Shown: in pieces, positions 8,555-16,751 of the stretch
How the letters are laid out: each line of letters opens with the position of its first letter
Numbering within the stretch: position 1 is the stretch's first letter
NCBI RefSeq assembly: GCF_014646515.1
Contig: NZ_BMNK01000029.1
Location: 1-61,534 of the forward strand
Origin: Nonomuraea glycinis
GTDB lineage: Bacteria > Actinomycetota > Actinomycetes > Streptosporangiales > Streptosporangiaceae
Length of the DNA stretch: 61,534 nt
Direction of reading: 5' to 3'
Program-made: the position numbers and the translations under genes
Notes under the pieces: model-generated
The model's input: only the letters and a program-made list of their open reading frames with translations
Told to the model about the DNA's origin: nothing
The model's database searches: none

Positions 8555-10890
8555 AACTCGTCGCACCCCTGCGGTCCTTCGGCCGTGGCGACCTCGCCCT
8601 GGCGGGCGGAAAGGGGGCTAACCTGGGGGAGCTGATCGGCCACGGCTTTCCCGTGCCGGACGGCTTCGTCGTCACCACCGACGCCTACGCGCAGGTCGCG
8701 GCCGGGCTGAGCACCCGCGACAGCGTCCAGCGGGCCGCGGTGCCCGACGAGCTGCGCCGGGAGATCATCAGAGCGTACGCCGAGCTCGGTGCAGGCGGCG
8801 CGCCGGTGGCGGTGCGTTCCAGCGCCACCGCCGAGGACCTGCCGGGCGCGGCGTTCGCCGGCCAGCAGGACACCTACCTCAACGTCGTCGGCGAGGACGC
8901 GCTCATCGACGCGGTACGCCGATGCTGGGCCTCGCTGTGGACGGACCGTGCCGTCGCCTACCGCGACCGGCTCGCGATCGACCACGCCGCCGTGCGCATC
9001 GCCGTGGTCGTGCAGCGGATGGTGGAGGCGGAGAGCGCGGGCGTGATGTTCACCGCGAACCCCGTCACGGGGCATCGCGGCCAGCTCGTGGTCGACGCCA
9101 GCAGCGGACTGGGCGAGGCCGTCGTCTCCGGCCTCGTCACCCCCGACCACTACGTGCTCGAACCCTCCGGCGAGGTCACCGCGTACACGCCCGGCCGCCG
9201 CGAGGTGGTCATCCGGAGTACGGCGGGCGGCGGCGTCATCCACGACGAGACCGGTGCCCCCGCCGAGCGGCTGCCCGATCAGGTCCTGCGTGAGCTGGCC
9301 AGGCTCGGCACCGAGGTCGCCGCCCACTTCGGCCGTCCGCAGGACATCGAGTGGACCTACGCGGGCGGCGAGGTGAGCCTGGTCCAGGCCCGGCCGATGA
9401 CCGCGCTCCCGCCACCGCCGCTCAAGCGGCTCAACCCGATCCAGCGCAGGCTCGGCTCGATCCTGATCGAGTACGTCCCCGTCCGGCCCTACCCGATCGA
9501 CATGTCGACCTGGCTGCCGTACGGCCCGGCGGGGTTGATGAGAAAGGTAACGGGCTACTTCGGCGTGCACGGGGCGTTCGACAGCTTCCTGGAGGAGCAG
9601 GACGGGGTCGTCTACCGGCTGGTGCCGCCGACCCCGCATCCCACCCCGCGCGTGCTGACCACCCCGTTCCGCCTCGCGGCCAAGGCCAGGCGGTACGACC
9701 CGGCCCGGTGGCTGGACGACCCGCGCATGCACACGTTCCTGGAGACAAATCGCGAGCTGACCGCCCTCGACCTGCCCGCGCTGCCCTGGCCGGAGCTGCT
9801 CCGGGTGCCCAGGAGGGCGCTGGACACGGTACAGCCGGTGGCGGACCTGCGCATCGACTATCTGCCCGGCACCGGCCGGGCGCTGCTGCGACTGCTGCTG
9901 GTGGTCAAGCTGCTCGGCCGGGGCGCCCTGTTCAGCGGCCTGATCGCCGGCGGGCGCACCCGCACCGCGGACGCCAACGAGGCCCTGGAGGAGCTGGCCG
10001 AGGAGGCCAGGCGCACCGGCTCACTCGACGGCGTCACCTTCAAGGCGAAGCTCAAGGCGTTCCTGGCCGAGTACGGCCACCGCGAGACCGCCACCCCGCT
10101 GCTGGTCACCCCGCCCACCTGGGCGGACGCCCCGGAGACGGTGCTCGACCTGGTCAGACTGCTGGCGGCCAAGCCCCCCACGCCCGCCACCCCCGGCGAC
10201 GAGGCGCTCGACAAGCTGCTCGCGCACCCGCTCCTGCGCCGTAGCGAAGAAAGGGTGACGCGCTGGGTGCGGGCGGCCCGCGCCGGCGTCGCCTTCCGGG
10301 AGGACAGCCACTTCTACTTCACGATGCCGCTGCCGGTCCTGCGCGGGTCGCTGCTGGAGATGGGCCGCCGACTGCGGGACGCGGGGACGCTCGACGCCCC
10401 GGAGGACGTCTTCCACCTGCGGCTGGAGGAGCTGGAACGGCTCGCGGACAGCGACGCCGGGGCGCACCTGCGCGCGCTGGTGACCGCCAGGGCAGCCAAG
10501 CGTGAGGAGCTCGCGGGCGTGCGGCTCATCGACCCCAGGTCCGTCTTCCCCGTCAAGGAGCTGGGTGACGCCCTCGTCGTGGGCGCGCCCGCCAGCGCGG
10601 GCATCGCGACGGGGCCGGTGCGGATCGTCCGCGACCCGTCGGAGTTCGGCAAGCTCGGCGGCGGCGACGTGCTCGTCTGCCCGTACACCAATCCGTCGTG
10701 GACGCCGCTGTTCCAGCGGGCGGCCGCCGTGGTGGTCGACGCGGGCGGCAGCGCCTCGCACGCGGCGATCGTGGCCAGGGAGTACGGCATCCCCGCGGTG
10801 ATGGGCACCGGCGAGGCGACCGCCACACTGACCGATGGCCAGATGGTGACCGTGGACGGCGATGCCGGACGGGTCACGGCGGCTCCGTAG
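8551..10890 (+). CDS. PEP synthase / rifampicin phosphotransferase-like enzyme
   Basis: A 779-aa protein with the three-part layout of PEP synthase and rifampicin phosphotransferase (Rph). An N-terminal PPDK ATP-grasp domain (about 1-290) has GGKGANLGELIGHGFPVPDG and VAVRSSATAEDLPGAAFAGQ. A central helical domain (about 300-690) would be the substrate-binding part in Rph. A C-terminal PEP-utiliser swivel domain carries the phospho-histidine in GGSASHAAIVAREYGIPAVM (His737). Rph enzymes are about 840-870 aa, so the central domain is shorter and the substrate may not be a rifamycin. Co-translation with an efflux pump and TetR supports a drug-inactivation role (inference). Confidence 0.75.
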   Translation: MKLVAPLRSFGRGDLALAGGKGANLGELIGHGFPVPDGFVVTTDAYAQVAAGLSTRDSVQRAAVPDELRREIIRAYAELGAGGAPVAVRSSATAEDLPGAAFAGQQDTYLNVVGEDALIDAVRRCWASLWTDRAVAYRDRLAIDHAAVRIAVVVQRMVEAESAGVMFTANPVTGHRGQLVVDASSGLGEAVVSGLVTPDHYVLEPSGEVTAYTPGRREVVIRSTAGGGVIHDETGAPAERLPDQVLRELARLGTEVAAHFGRPQDIEWTYAGGEVSLVQARPMTALPPPPLKRLNPIQRRLGSILIEYVPVRPYPIDMSTWLPYGPAGLMRKVTGYFGVHGAFDSFLEEQDGVVYRLVPPTPHPTPRVLTTPFRLAAKARRYDPARWLDDPRMHTFLETNRELTALDLPALPWPELLRVPRRALDTVQPVADLRIDYLPGTGRALLRLLLVVKLLGRGALFSGLIAGGRTRTADANEALEELAEEARRTGSLDGVTFKAKLKAFLAEYGHRETATPLLVTPPTWADAPETVLDLVRLLAAKPPTPATPGDEALDKLLAHPLLRRSEERVTRWVRAARAGVAFREDSHFYFTMPLPVLRGSLLEMGRRLRDAGTLDAPEDVFHLRLEELERLADSDAGAHLRALVTARAAKREELAGVRLIDPRSVFPVKELGDALVVGAPASAGIATGPVRIVRDPSEFGKLGGGDVLVCPYTNPSWTPLFQRAAAVVVDAGGSASHAAIVAREYGIPAVMGTGEATATLTDGQMVTVDGDAGRVTAAP

Positions 10891-10893
10891 GAT
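10888..10893 (+). promoter_or_regulatory. Possible leaderless -10 (TAGGAT) for the TetR gene
   Basis: TAGGAT overlaps the stop codon of the upstream gene and lies 7 bases before the ATG at 10901; no Shine-Dalgarno is present. This spacing suits a leaderless transcript giving the regulator its own promoter. Confidence 0.4.
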
Positions 10894-10900
10894 TCCTGCC

Positions 10901-11509
10901 ATGGTCACCGACCACCGCAAGCTTCCCCGGCGCCGTGGCGAGGCGCTCAACTCCGCCATCTTCCAGGCGACCCTGGACGAGCTCGCCGAGGGCGGATATG
11001 CCCAGCTCACCATGGAGCGGGTCGCCGAACGGGCCAGGGCGAGCAAGGCGTCGCTCTATCGCCGCTGGCCCACCCGCATCGCGCTGGTCATGGCGGCCGT
11101 CTATCACACGCTGCCCGACCTGGTCTCCGTGCCCGACACCGGCAGCCTGCGCGAGGACCTGCTCGCGGTGCTGCGGCGGTCGTCGGCGGCGCTGGCGGGG
11201 CCGGCGGGTGAGGCGATGCGCGGGCTGCTCAGCGAGGTGCTGCGGGACGAGTCCGTCGCCCGGACCTTCCGGGAGAACTCCCAGGGCGCCAGCCGGAAGT
11301 TGATGGCCGAGATCGCCCGGCGCGCCGTCGAGCGCGGTGAGATCGACCCGGCCGCCGTCACGCCGCGCCGCCTGGACAGCGGTCAGGCGCTGATCAGGCA
11401 GTATTTCCTCTTCCACGGCCCGCCCATCCCCGACCGGCTCATCGTGGACGTGGTCGACGAGGTCATGGTCCCGCTGCTGGTCAGCGCAGGCCCAGCGTCG
11501 CGCCCATGA
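10901..11509 (+). CDS. TetR-family repressor of the efflux cassette
   Basis: A 202-aa TetR regulator. The N-terminal HTH (about residues 12-58) reads YAQLTMERVAERARASKASL followed by YRRWPTRIALVMAA, the standard TetR helix-turn-helix plus helix 4 start. The C-terminal ligand domain is variable (TetR_C_16-like). It is 10 bases downstream of the phosphotransferase-like gene on the same strand. I infer that it represses the operon at the 7170-7192 palindrome and autoregulates through it, with a possible private leaderless promoter. Its last 29 bases overlap the end of the convergent TetR gene. Confidence 0.85.
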   Translation: MVTDHRKLPRRRGEALNSAIFQATLDELAEGGYAQLTMERVAERARASKASLYRRWPTRIALVMAAVYHTLPDLVSVPDTGSLREDLLAVLRRSSAALAGPAGEAMRGLLSEVLRDESVARTFRENSQGASRKLMAEIARRAVERGEIDPAAVTPRRLDSGQALIRQYFLFHGPPIPDRLIVDVVDEVMVPLLVSAGPASRP

Positions 11510-12176
11510 TGCGCATGGAGCGCTCGAAGGCCGTACGCCGATCGAAAATGGTCTTCTCCAGCTGACCGAACAGCTCGAAGCTGACCCAGCCGTACAGCGC
11601 GGTCCACGCCGAGAACGCCCGCAGGGCCAGGTCGTCCGAGACGCCCGGCATGACGGTCCGCAGGTTCTCCGCGTCGGCGTGCAGCGCCTGCGGGGGAGGG
11701 CCGGCCAGGGCGGGCGGGTCGAGCGCGCCGGCCGCGTAGGCCTGTGAGACCAGCCGCCCCATGACGATCACGTCGCGCAGCCGGGGCGGGATGGTGTCCT
11801 CGGGCGCCTCGTAACCGGGTACCGGCGAGCCGAAGAGCAGCGCGTACTCGTGCGGATGCGCCAGCGCCCAGTCCCGCACGCCGTGGCAGATGGCCACCCA
11901 GCGGCCGGCGTGGTCGTCGCCGGGACAGGCGGCGTCGGCCTGCTCGACCGCCTCGCCCAGCGCGTTGTAGCCGTCGATGATCAGCGTGGTGAGCAGGTCA
12001 TCGCGGCTGGGGAAATAGCGGTAGATCGCCGACGACACCATGCCCATCTCGCGCGCCACCGCGCGCAGCGACAGCCCGCCCGCGCCCTCGGTGGCGAGGT
12101 GCCGGCGCGCGATGTCGGTGATCTCCCTGGTGAGCTCGGCTCTGACGCGTTCTCTCGCGGTGCGGCTAGCTGTCAT
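11481..12176 (-). CDS. TetR-family regulator (WHG-type C-terminal domain)
   Basis: A 231-aa TetR regulator: the HTH LSLRAVAREMGMVSSAIYRY is followed by FPSRDDLLTTLIIDGYNALG, then a TetR_C_13/WHG-like ligand domain. The chosen ATG (12176) gives MTASRTARERVRAELT, the usual short N-terminal arm; the longer open frame would run back through the operators. TAGCGT lies 7 bases upstream of the ATG, so the message may be leaderless. It faces the DUF2568 remnant/epimerase/oxidoreductase operon across a region of AGAGC/GCTCT repeats that it probably binds. It is not closely related to the convergent TetR. Confidence 0.85.
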   Translation of the reverse strand: MTASRTARERVRAELTREITDIARRHLATEGAGGLSLRAVAREMGMVSSAIYRYFPSRDDLLTTLIIDGYNALGEAVEQADAACPGDDHAGRWVAICHGVRDWALAHPHEYALLFGSPVPGYEAPEDTIPPRLRDVIVMGRLVSQAYAAGALDPPALAGPPPQALHADAENLRTVMPGVSDDLALRAFSAWTALYGWVSFELFGQLEKTIFDRRTAFERSMRIMGATLGLR

Positions 12177-12191
12177 GTCCTGCACGCTACC

Positions 12192-12251
12192 AGAGCGGTG
12201 CGAGAAAACGAGAGCACCGCTCTTGACGACTGTTGCTCTCATGAGAGAGCA
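12192..12251. promoter_or_regulatory. Divergent operator region between TetR and epimerase operon
   Basis: Two inverted repeats: AGAGCGGTGC (12192-12201) pairs perfectly with GCACCGCTCT (12214-12223), and TGCTCTC (12234-12240) pairs with GAGAGCA (12245-12251). Shared half-site GAGAGCA/GAGCGG suggests two binding sites of one repressor, most likely the adjacent TetR. Confidence 0.55.
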
Positions 12252-12289
12252 TTGCTCTTGTACGAGAACGACGGTCTCTGGAGGAAACG

Positions 12290-12421
12290 ATGCTCACTCT
12301 GGCAAAGGGGGCCAATCTGGCCCTGATGTTCCTGCTGGAGCTCGGGGTGCTCGCCTCCGCCGTCTTCGCCGCCCTCTTCATCCTCAACGCGGTTCTCCGC
12401 ATCGTCTGGAAGCAGGTCTGA
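12290..12421 (+). pseudogene. Internally deleted DUF2568 (YrdB-like) gene
   Basis: Only 43 codons. The N-terminal part MLTLAKGANLALMFLLELGV matches the start of DUF2568 membrane proteins, and the C-terminal part VFAALFILNAVLRIVWKQ matches their end; the middle (roughly 70 residues with the other membrane helices) is missing, in frame. A Shine-Dalgarno (GGAGG) and an ATG are intact, so a one- or two-helix micropeptide could still be made. It is first in the operon, 2 bases before the epimerase start. It may persist only as a translational lead for the epimerase. DUF2568 identification is from remembered family sequences. Confidence 0.6.
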
Positions 12422-12423
12422 TC

Positions 12424-13335
12424 ATGGGCAAGCACATCGTGGTGGGCTCCGGCCAGGTCGGCACGCACCTGGCCACCAAGCTCCTCGCCCGGGGACACGA
12501 CGTCACCGTGGTGAGCCGCTCGGGCCGCGGCCCGGACGGCACCGTCAAGGTGGCCGCCGACGTGGCCGACCAGGCCCGGCTGATCGAGGTCAGCAAGGGC
12601 GCGGACGTCCTCTACAACTGCGTGAACCCGCAGTATCACCGCTGGCTCACCGACTGGCCGCCGATGGCCGCCTCCTTCCTGGCCGCCGCCGAGGCGTCCG
12701 GCGCGGTGCTGGCCATCCTCGACGGCCTCTACGGGTACGGTCCCGTCACCGGCCCGATGACCGAGGACCTGCCGCTGGCGTCCACCAACCCCAAGTCGCA
12801 GGTCCGGGCGAAGATGTGGACCGACGCCCTGGCCGCGCACCGGGCGGGCCGGATCCGGGTGACCGGAGTGCGCGGCTCCGACTACTTCGGCCCCGGCGCC
12901 ACCGACCAGTCCCACCTGGGGGAGCGGTTCCTGCCCGCGCTCAGGGCGGGCAAGACCATCTCGCTCGTCTGGCCCGCCGACATCCCGCACAGCTGGACGT
13001 ACCTGCCTGACGTGGCGGAGGCGCTGATGGTCGCGGGCGGCGACGAACGCGCCTGGGGCCGGCCGTGGCACGTGCCCACCGACGCGCCGATGACCTTCCG
13101 TCAGATCGGCGACCGGATGGCCGAGCTGCTCGGCCTTCCGGCGCCGACGATGCGGACCCTGCCCTGGCCGCTCGTGCGGGCCATGGGCCTGGTCTCGCCC
13201 ATGATCGGCGAGCTCAGGCACGTCCGCTATCAGTTCGTCGCGCCGTACGTGCTCGACTCCTCCGCCTTCCAGCGGACCTTCGGTGTGGCGCCCACGCCCA
13301 TGGACGCGGCGCTGAAGGCTACGCTCGGCGCATGA
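12424..13335 (+). CDS. NAD-dependent epimerase/dehydratase-family protein
   Basis: A 303-aa Rossmann-fold protein of the atypical SDR type. The nucleotide-binding motif is GSGQVGTHLATKLLARGH (residues about 8-25), with GLYGYGP and a TYLPDVAEAL segment typical of NAD(P)-binding epimerase-like proteins found beside TetR regulators. The C-terminal part (TFRQIGDRMAELLGLPAP) is the usual substrate lobe. The classic YxxxK catalytic pair is not evident, as in many atypical SDRs. It starts 2 bases after the DUF2568 remnant and its stop overlaps the next start (ATGA). Substrate unknown. Confidence 0.8.
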   Translation: MGKHIVVGSGQVGTHLATKLLARGHDVTVVSRSGRGPDGTVKVAADVADQARLIEVSKGADVLYNCVNPQYHRWLTDWPPMAASFLAAAEASGAVLAILDGLYGYGPVTGPMTEDLPLASTNPKSQVRAKMWTDALAAHRAGRIRVTGVRGSDYFGPGATDQSHLGERFLPALRAGKTISLVWPADIPHSWTYLPDVAEALMVAGGDERAWGRPWHVPTDAPMTFRQIGDRMAELLGLPAPTMRTLPWPLVRAMGLVSPMIGELRHVRYQFVAPYVLDSSAFQRTFGVAPTPMDAALKATLGA

Positions 13336-14225
13336 GGATCGGCATGATCGGCCTGGGCGACATCGCGGAGAAGGCCTACCTCCCCGTGCTGGCCGCCCAG
13401 CCAGGCATCGACCTGCACCTGTGCACCCGGGACGGCGCCACGCTGGACCGGCTCGGCGAGAGCTACCGGGTGGCCGGCCGTGCCACGTCCGTGGCCGAGG
13501 TGATCAAGGCCGACCTGGACGCGGCGTTCGTGCACGCCGCCACGGTGGCTCACCCCGAGATCGTCGAGGCGCTGCTCAGCGCCGGCGTGCACGTCTACGT
13601 CGACAAGCCGATCGCCGACAACCTGGCGGACTGCGAGCGACTGGCGCGGATGGCCCGCGAGGAGCGCAGATCACTGATGGTCGGCTTCAACCGCCGCCAC
13701 GCCCCCGGCTACGCGGAGCTCGCCCGGCTGCCCCGCCACCTCGTGCTCATGGAGAAGAACCGCCGGGAGAACCCCGACGTCGCCCGCCGGGTGGTGTTCG
13801 ACGACTTCATCCACGTGGTGGACACGCTCAGGTTCCTGGCGCCGGGACCGGTCACCGGCACCCGGTTCCGCACCCGCACCGGCGACGGGCTGCTGGAGCA
13901 CATCGTGCTGGAGTTGTCCGGTGACGGCTTCACCGCCATCGGCGTGATGAACCGGGCGAGCGGGGCGAGCGAGGAGAGCTGCGAGGTCATGGGCGGGGGC
14001 GTCAAGCGCCGCGTGGTCAACCTGGGCGATGTGATCGACTACGCCGGCGGCGAGGTCGTCACCCGGCGCCCCGACTGGGTGCCGGTCGCCCGGCAGCGCG
14101 GCATCGAGCAGATCTGCCTGGAGTTCCTCGCCGCGGTCCGCGACGGCCGCCTGATCGGCGCCGACGACGCGCTGGTCAGCCACGCCATCTGCGAGGAGAT
14201 CGTCAGGGCGAGCTCGCCTGCCTGA
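13332..14225 (+). CDS. Gfo/Idh/MocA-family oxidoreductase
   Basis: A 297-aa protein with an N-terminal Rossmann domain (IGMIGLGDIAEKAYLPVL, residues 3-20), the EKP-like motif HVYVDKPIADN (about 88-98) whose lysine is catalytic in this family, and a C-terminal alpha/beta substrate domain. It is translationally coupled to the epimerase (ATGA overlap), so both may act on the same sugar-like or cyclitol substrate. It is shorter than typical family members (330-390 aa). Its 3' end overlaps the convergent protease gene by 23 bases. Confidence 0.85.
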   Translation: MRIGMIGLGDIAEKAYLPVLAAQPGIDLHLCTRDGATLDRLGESYRVAGRATSVAEVIKADLDAAFVHAATVAHPEIVEALLSAGVHVYVDKPIADNLADCERLARMAREERRSLMVGFNRRHAPGYAELARLPRHLVLMEKNRRENPDVARRVVFDDFIHVVDTLRFLAPGPVTGTRFRTRTGDGLLEHIVLELSGDGFTAIGVMNRASGASEESCEVMGGGVKRRVVNLGDVIDYAGGEVVTRRPDWVPVARQRGIEQICLEFLAAVRDGRLIGADDALVSHAICEEIVRASSPA

Positions 14226-15036
14226 GCCGCATGGCCCGGTCGGCCTCGTGGTACATCCGGGTGAAGGACTTGCCGCCGAGCCGGGTGACCACGGTGAAGC
14301 CCTTGGCGTCCTTCAACGGGCTGGAGGAGGAGACCACCCCCGCCACCTCCTGACCGTAGACGGCCGGGCCGCCGCTGCCGCCCGCCGCGGCGTGGCAGTT
14401 ACGGGTGACGAGCACCCCCGGGCCGCGCACGGTGCCCTCCACCGCGTCGCCCACACAGCGATACATCCGGGTGCCCGGATACTGCTTGCCCTTGGGATAA
14501 CCGAGCAGTTCCAGCCCCCGCAGCGCGGTGCCCTTACCGGTGGCCAGCGGGCGCAGGCCCGGCCCTGTCACGTCCTCCAGCGACCGCCGCGCCGCGGTCG
14601 CCACCCCGACCAGCCCCACGTCGTACGGCAACAACTCGGCGGAGTACGACCGGCCGCGCCAGCGAGCCGGCGCCCACGTCCGCACGGCCGGCCAGACGCC
14701 CAGCGGCGGGCTGCCCCGGTCGTAGGCCGGCAGGAAGGCGAGCTGCCGCAGCAGCCTGCCCTCGTGGTAGAGGCAGTGCGCGGCCGTCAGCACCAGGCTG
14801 CGGCTGCGTGAGCCGAGCACCGTGCCGCCGCACATCAGATGCGTGCCGGTGACCGGGTCGCGCCCGACCAGCACCCCGGTCAGCCGCCGCGCGCCGGTGA
14901 AGGGGCGGGACACGGGGGCGTAGCCGAGCCGGTCGCCGTCCGGGGTGAGCACCTTGTCCGACGGGATGTTGCGATGCGAGACCTCCGTGACGGCGGTCGG
15001 GTCGAGCAGGGCCAGAACGAGCACCAACCTGAACAC
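14203..15036 (-). CDS. Secreted trypsin/V8-like serine protease
   Basis: A 277-aa chymotrypsin-fold protein. The catalytic triad is visible: His87 in LTAAHC, Asp139 in LLPYDVGLVG, Ser221 in AAAGGSGGPAV. Cysteines at LMCGG and AAHC form the usual disulfide, and RCVGD and RNCHA suggest another. The N-terminus (MFRLVLVLALLDPT) is a short hydrophobic export signal from a GTG start with only a weak Shine-Dalgarno. Probably a secreted endopeptidase; the specificity is not predictable. Monocistronic and convergent with the oxidoreductase gene. Confidence 0.85.
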   Translation of the reverse strand: MFRLVLVLALLDPTAVTEVSHRNIPSDKVLTPDGDRLGYAPVSRPFTGARRLTGVLVGRDPVTGTHLMCGGTVLGSRSRSLVLTAAHCLYHEGRLLRQLAFLPAYDRGSPPLGVWPAVRTWAPARWRGRSYSAELLPYDVGLVGVATAARRSLEDVTGPGLRPLATGKGTALRGLELLGYPKGKQYPGTRMYRCVGDAVEGTVRGPGVLVTRNCHAAAGGSGGPAVYGQEVAGVVSSSSPLKDAKGFTVVTRLGGKSFTRMYHEADRAMRLRQASSP

Positions 15037-15110
15037 CTACCCATTTCTAGCAGGGAACGATCACCCCTTTGACCTGCGACATCAGTGTTTACTCAACCTG
15101 GGTAGAGCGG

Positions 15111-15235
15111 GCGGGCCCACCGCACCGGCACGGCGGGCCCGCGAGTGACAGGTCGGGCGGGCCCGCCGCGCTGTCCCGCGGGACAGCGGGACCGGCGGGC
15201 CCGTCGTTCGGTTGCGGGTGCCGGTGGGCGGGCCC
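15111..15235. repeat. GCGGGCCC repeat cluster with an 18-bp palindrome
   Basis: GCGGGCCC occurs five times (15111, 15133, 15157, 15195, 15228) in 125 bases, interrupted by the perfect palindrome GCTGTCCCGCGGGACAGC (15170-15187). It lies downstream of the glutamate dehydrogenase stop and upstream of the protease gene; likely a compound terminator or nucleoid-protein site. Confidence 0.55.
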
Positions 15236-15243
15236 GTTTTCGG

Positions 15244-16509
15244 TTACGAGCAGAGGGCGCGCGTCTGGTGGGCTTCCGCGACGCGGCCGACGGCGATGAC
15301 GTGAGCCGCCTGGCGCAGCGTCAGGCCGCGCCGTGCGGCCAGTGCGGCGACCTCGGCGTAGGTGCTCTCCATCAGGTGCCGCATGCGCTGCTCGGCCTGC
15401 TCCTCGCTCCAGGAGGCGGCCTGCATGATCTGCACCCACTCCAGGTAGGACACGATCACGCCGCCGGCGTTGGCCAGGATGTCGGGCACGACGGTCGTGC
15501 CGTTGGCCGTGAGGATCTCGTCCGCCTCGGGCGTGGTGGGGCCGTTGGCGGCCTCCACGACGAGGCGGGCGCGCACGTGCGGCGCGTTCGCCTCGGTGAT
15601 CGCGCTTTCGAGAGCCGCCGGCACCAGCACGTCGACGTTCAGCTCGAACAGCTCGTCGCGGCCGAGGGCGTCGGCGTGCCGGTAACCGAGGACGTGGCCC
15701 GACTCGGCCACCCAGGCGCGCAGGCCGGCGAGGTCGAGCCCGGCGGGCGCGTACACGCCGCCCGAGGCGTCGGAGACGGCGACGACCTTGCAGCCGGCGT
15801 CGGCGAGGTACTGGGCGGTGAGCGCGCCGACCTTGCCGAAGCCCTGCACCGCCACCGTCACGCCGTCCGGCGAGCGGCCCAGCGCGGCCAGGGCCGCGAT
15901 CTGGACGCCGCGCGAGGTCGCGCCGGCCTGGCCGGGCGAGCCGCCCGGCGGCACCGGCTTGCTGGGCAGCGTGTGGCCGGCCTTGGAGCTGTAGGCGTCC
16001 ATGATCCAGGCCATGGTCTGTTCGTCGGTGCCGACGTCCGGGGCCGGGATGTCGTTGTCCGGGCCCATCATCGGCAGGATCTCGTTGACGTAGCGGCGGG
16101 TCAGCCGTTCCAGCTCGCGGCTGTCGAGCGTGAGCGGATCCACGGCCACGCCGCCTTTGGCGCCGCCGTACGGGATGTCGGCCAGGGCGCACTTCCACGT
16201 CATCCACATGGCCAGCGCGGTCACTTCGTGGATGTCGGTGCCGGGATGAAACCGCAGGCCGCCCTTGGCGGGGCCGCGTGAGACGTTGTGCTGGACCCGG
16301 TAGCCCTGGACGATGTCCATGCGGCCGTCCTCGCGGCGGACCGGGACCGAGACGGTCAGCGAGCGGCGGGGCGTGCTGAGCATCGTGCGGAGCCCGTCGC
16401 CGAGTCCGAGATGGTCGGCCGCCTGGCCGAGTTGGTGGAGAGTGGAGTCCAGGGCCTGGCGGCCGGGTGTGATCTGGGCCGGCGTCGTTGACGGCACCAT
16501 GACGCTCAT
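15244..16509 (-). CDS. gdhA: Glu/Leu/Phe/Val dehydrogenase (glutamate dehydrogenase)
   Basis: A 421-aa dehydrogenase that interconverts glutamate and 2-oxoglutarate plus ammonia. The dimerisation/substrate domain contains VSRGPAKGGLRFHPG and KCALADIPYGGAKGG (the second with the catalytic lysine), and PAPDVGTDEQTMAWIMD. The NAD(P) domain has VAVQGFGKVGALTAQYL. Length and motifs fit the ~420-aa NAD-type enzyme; a branched-chain amino-acid (valine) dehydrogenase is less likely at this length. AGGAGGA precedes the ATG. It may cooperate with the nearby ornithine aminotransferase in amino-acid catabolism. Confidence 0.85.
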   Translation of the reverse strand: MSVMVPSTTPAQITPGRQALDSTLHQLGQAADHLGLGDGLRTMLSTPRRSLTVSVPVRREDGRMDIVQGYRVQHNVSRGPAKGGLRFHPGTDIHEVTALAMWMTWKCALADIPYGGAKGGVAVDPLTLDSRELERLTRRYVNEILPMMGPDNDIPAPDVGTDEQTMAWIMDAYSSKAGHTLPSKPVPPGGSPGQAGATSRGVQIAALAALGRSPDGVTVAVQGFGKVGALTAQYLADAGCKVVAVSDASGGVYAPAGLDLAGLRAWVAESGHVLGYRHADALGRDELFELNVDVLVPAALESAITEANAPHVRARLVVEAANGPTTPEADEILTANGTTVVPDILANAGGVIVSYLEWVQIMQAASWSEEQAEQRMRHLMESTYAEVAALAARRGLTLRQAAHVIAVGRVAEAHQTRALCS

Positions 16510-16751
16510 GAAGAGGTCCTCCTGTAATGGACGCCCTATATTTGGGTAAGGCGCCTTTGCCTAAGACCCATTTGGGCGTACTTGTCGTGATCAGACTAGA
16601 ACGGGGTGTTGGTGTTGCCTAGGGGGCTCTTGCCGTTGATGAGGCGATATGCGGTCATTGGAAGTCAAGCCACCGATCTAGGTGTCCTGAACGCGACACT
16701 CTGGCAAGCTTGTGGCCCCATGGGTGCCGAACTGTCAAACCGGGGGGTGTA

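Noticed and set aside
8413..9732. 439-codon minus-strand frame opposite the PEP-utilising enzyme
   Set aside because: Composition is the usual high-GC antisense pattern with no domain; the plus strand carries clear motifs.
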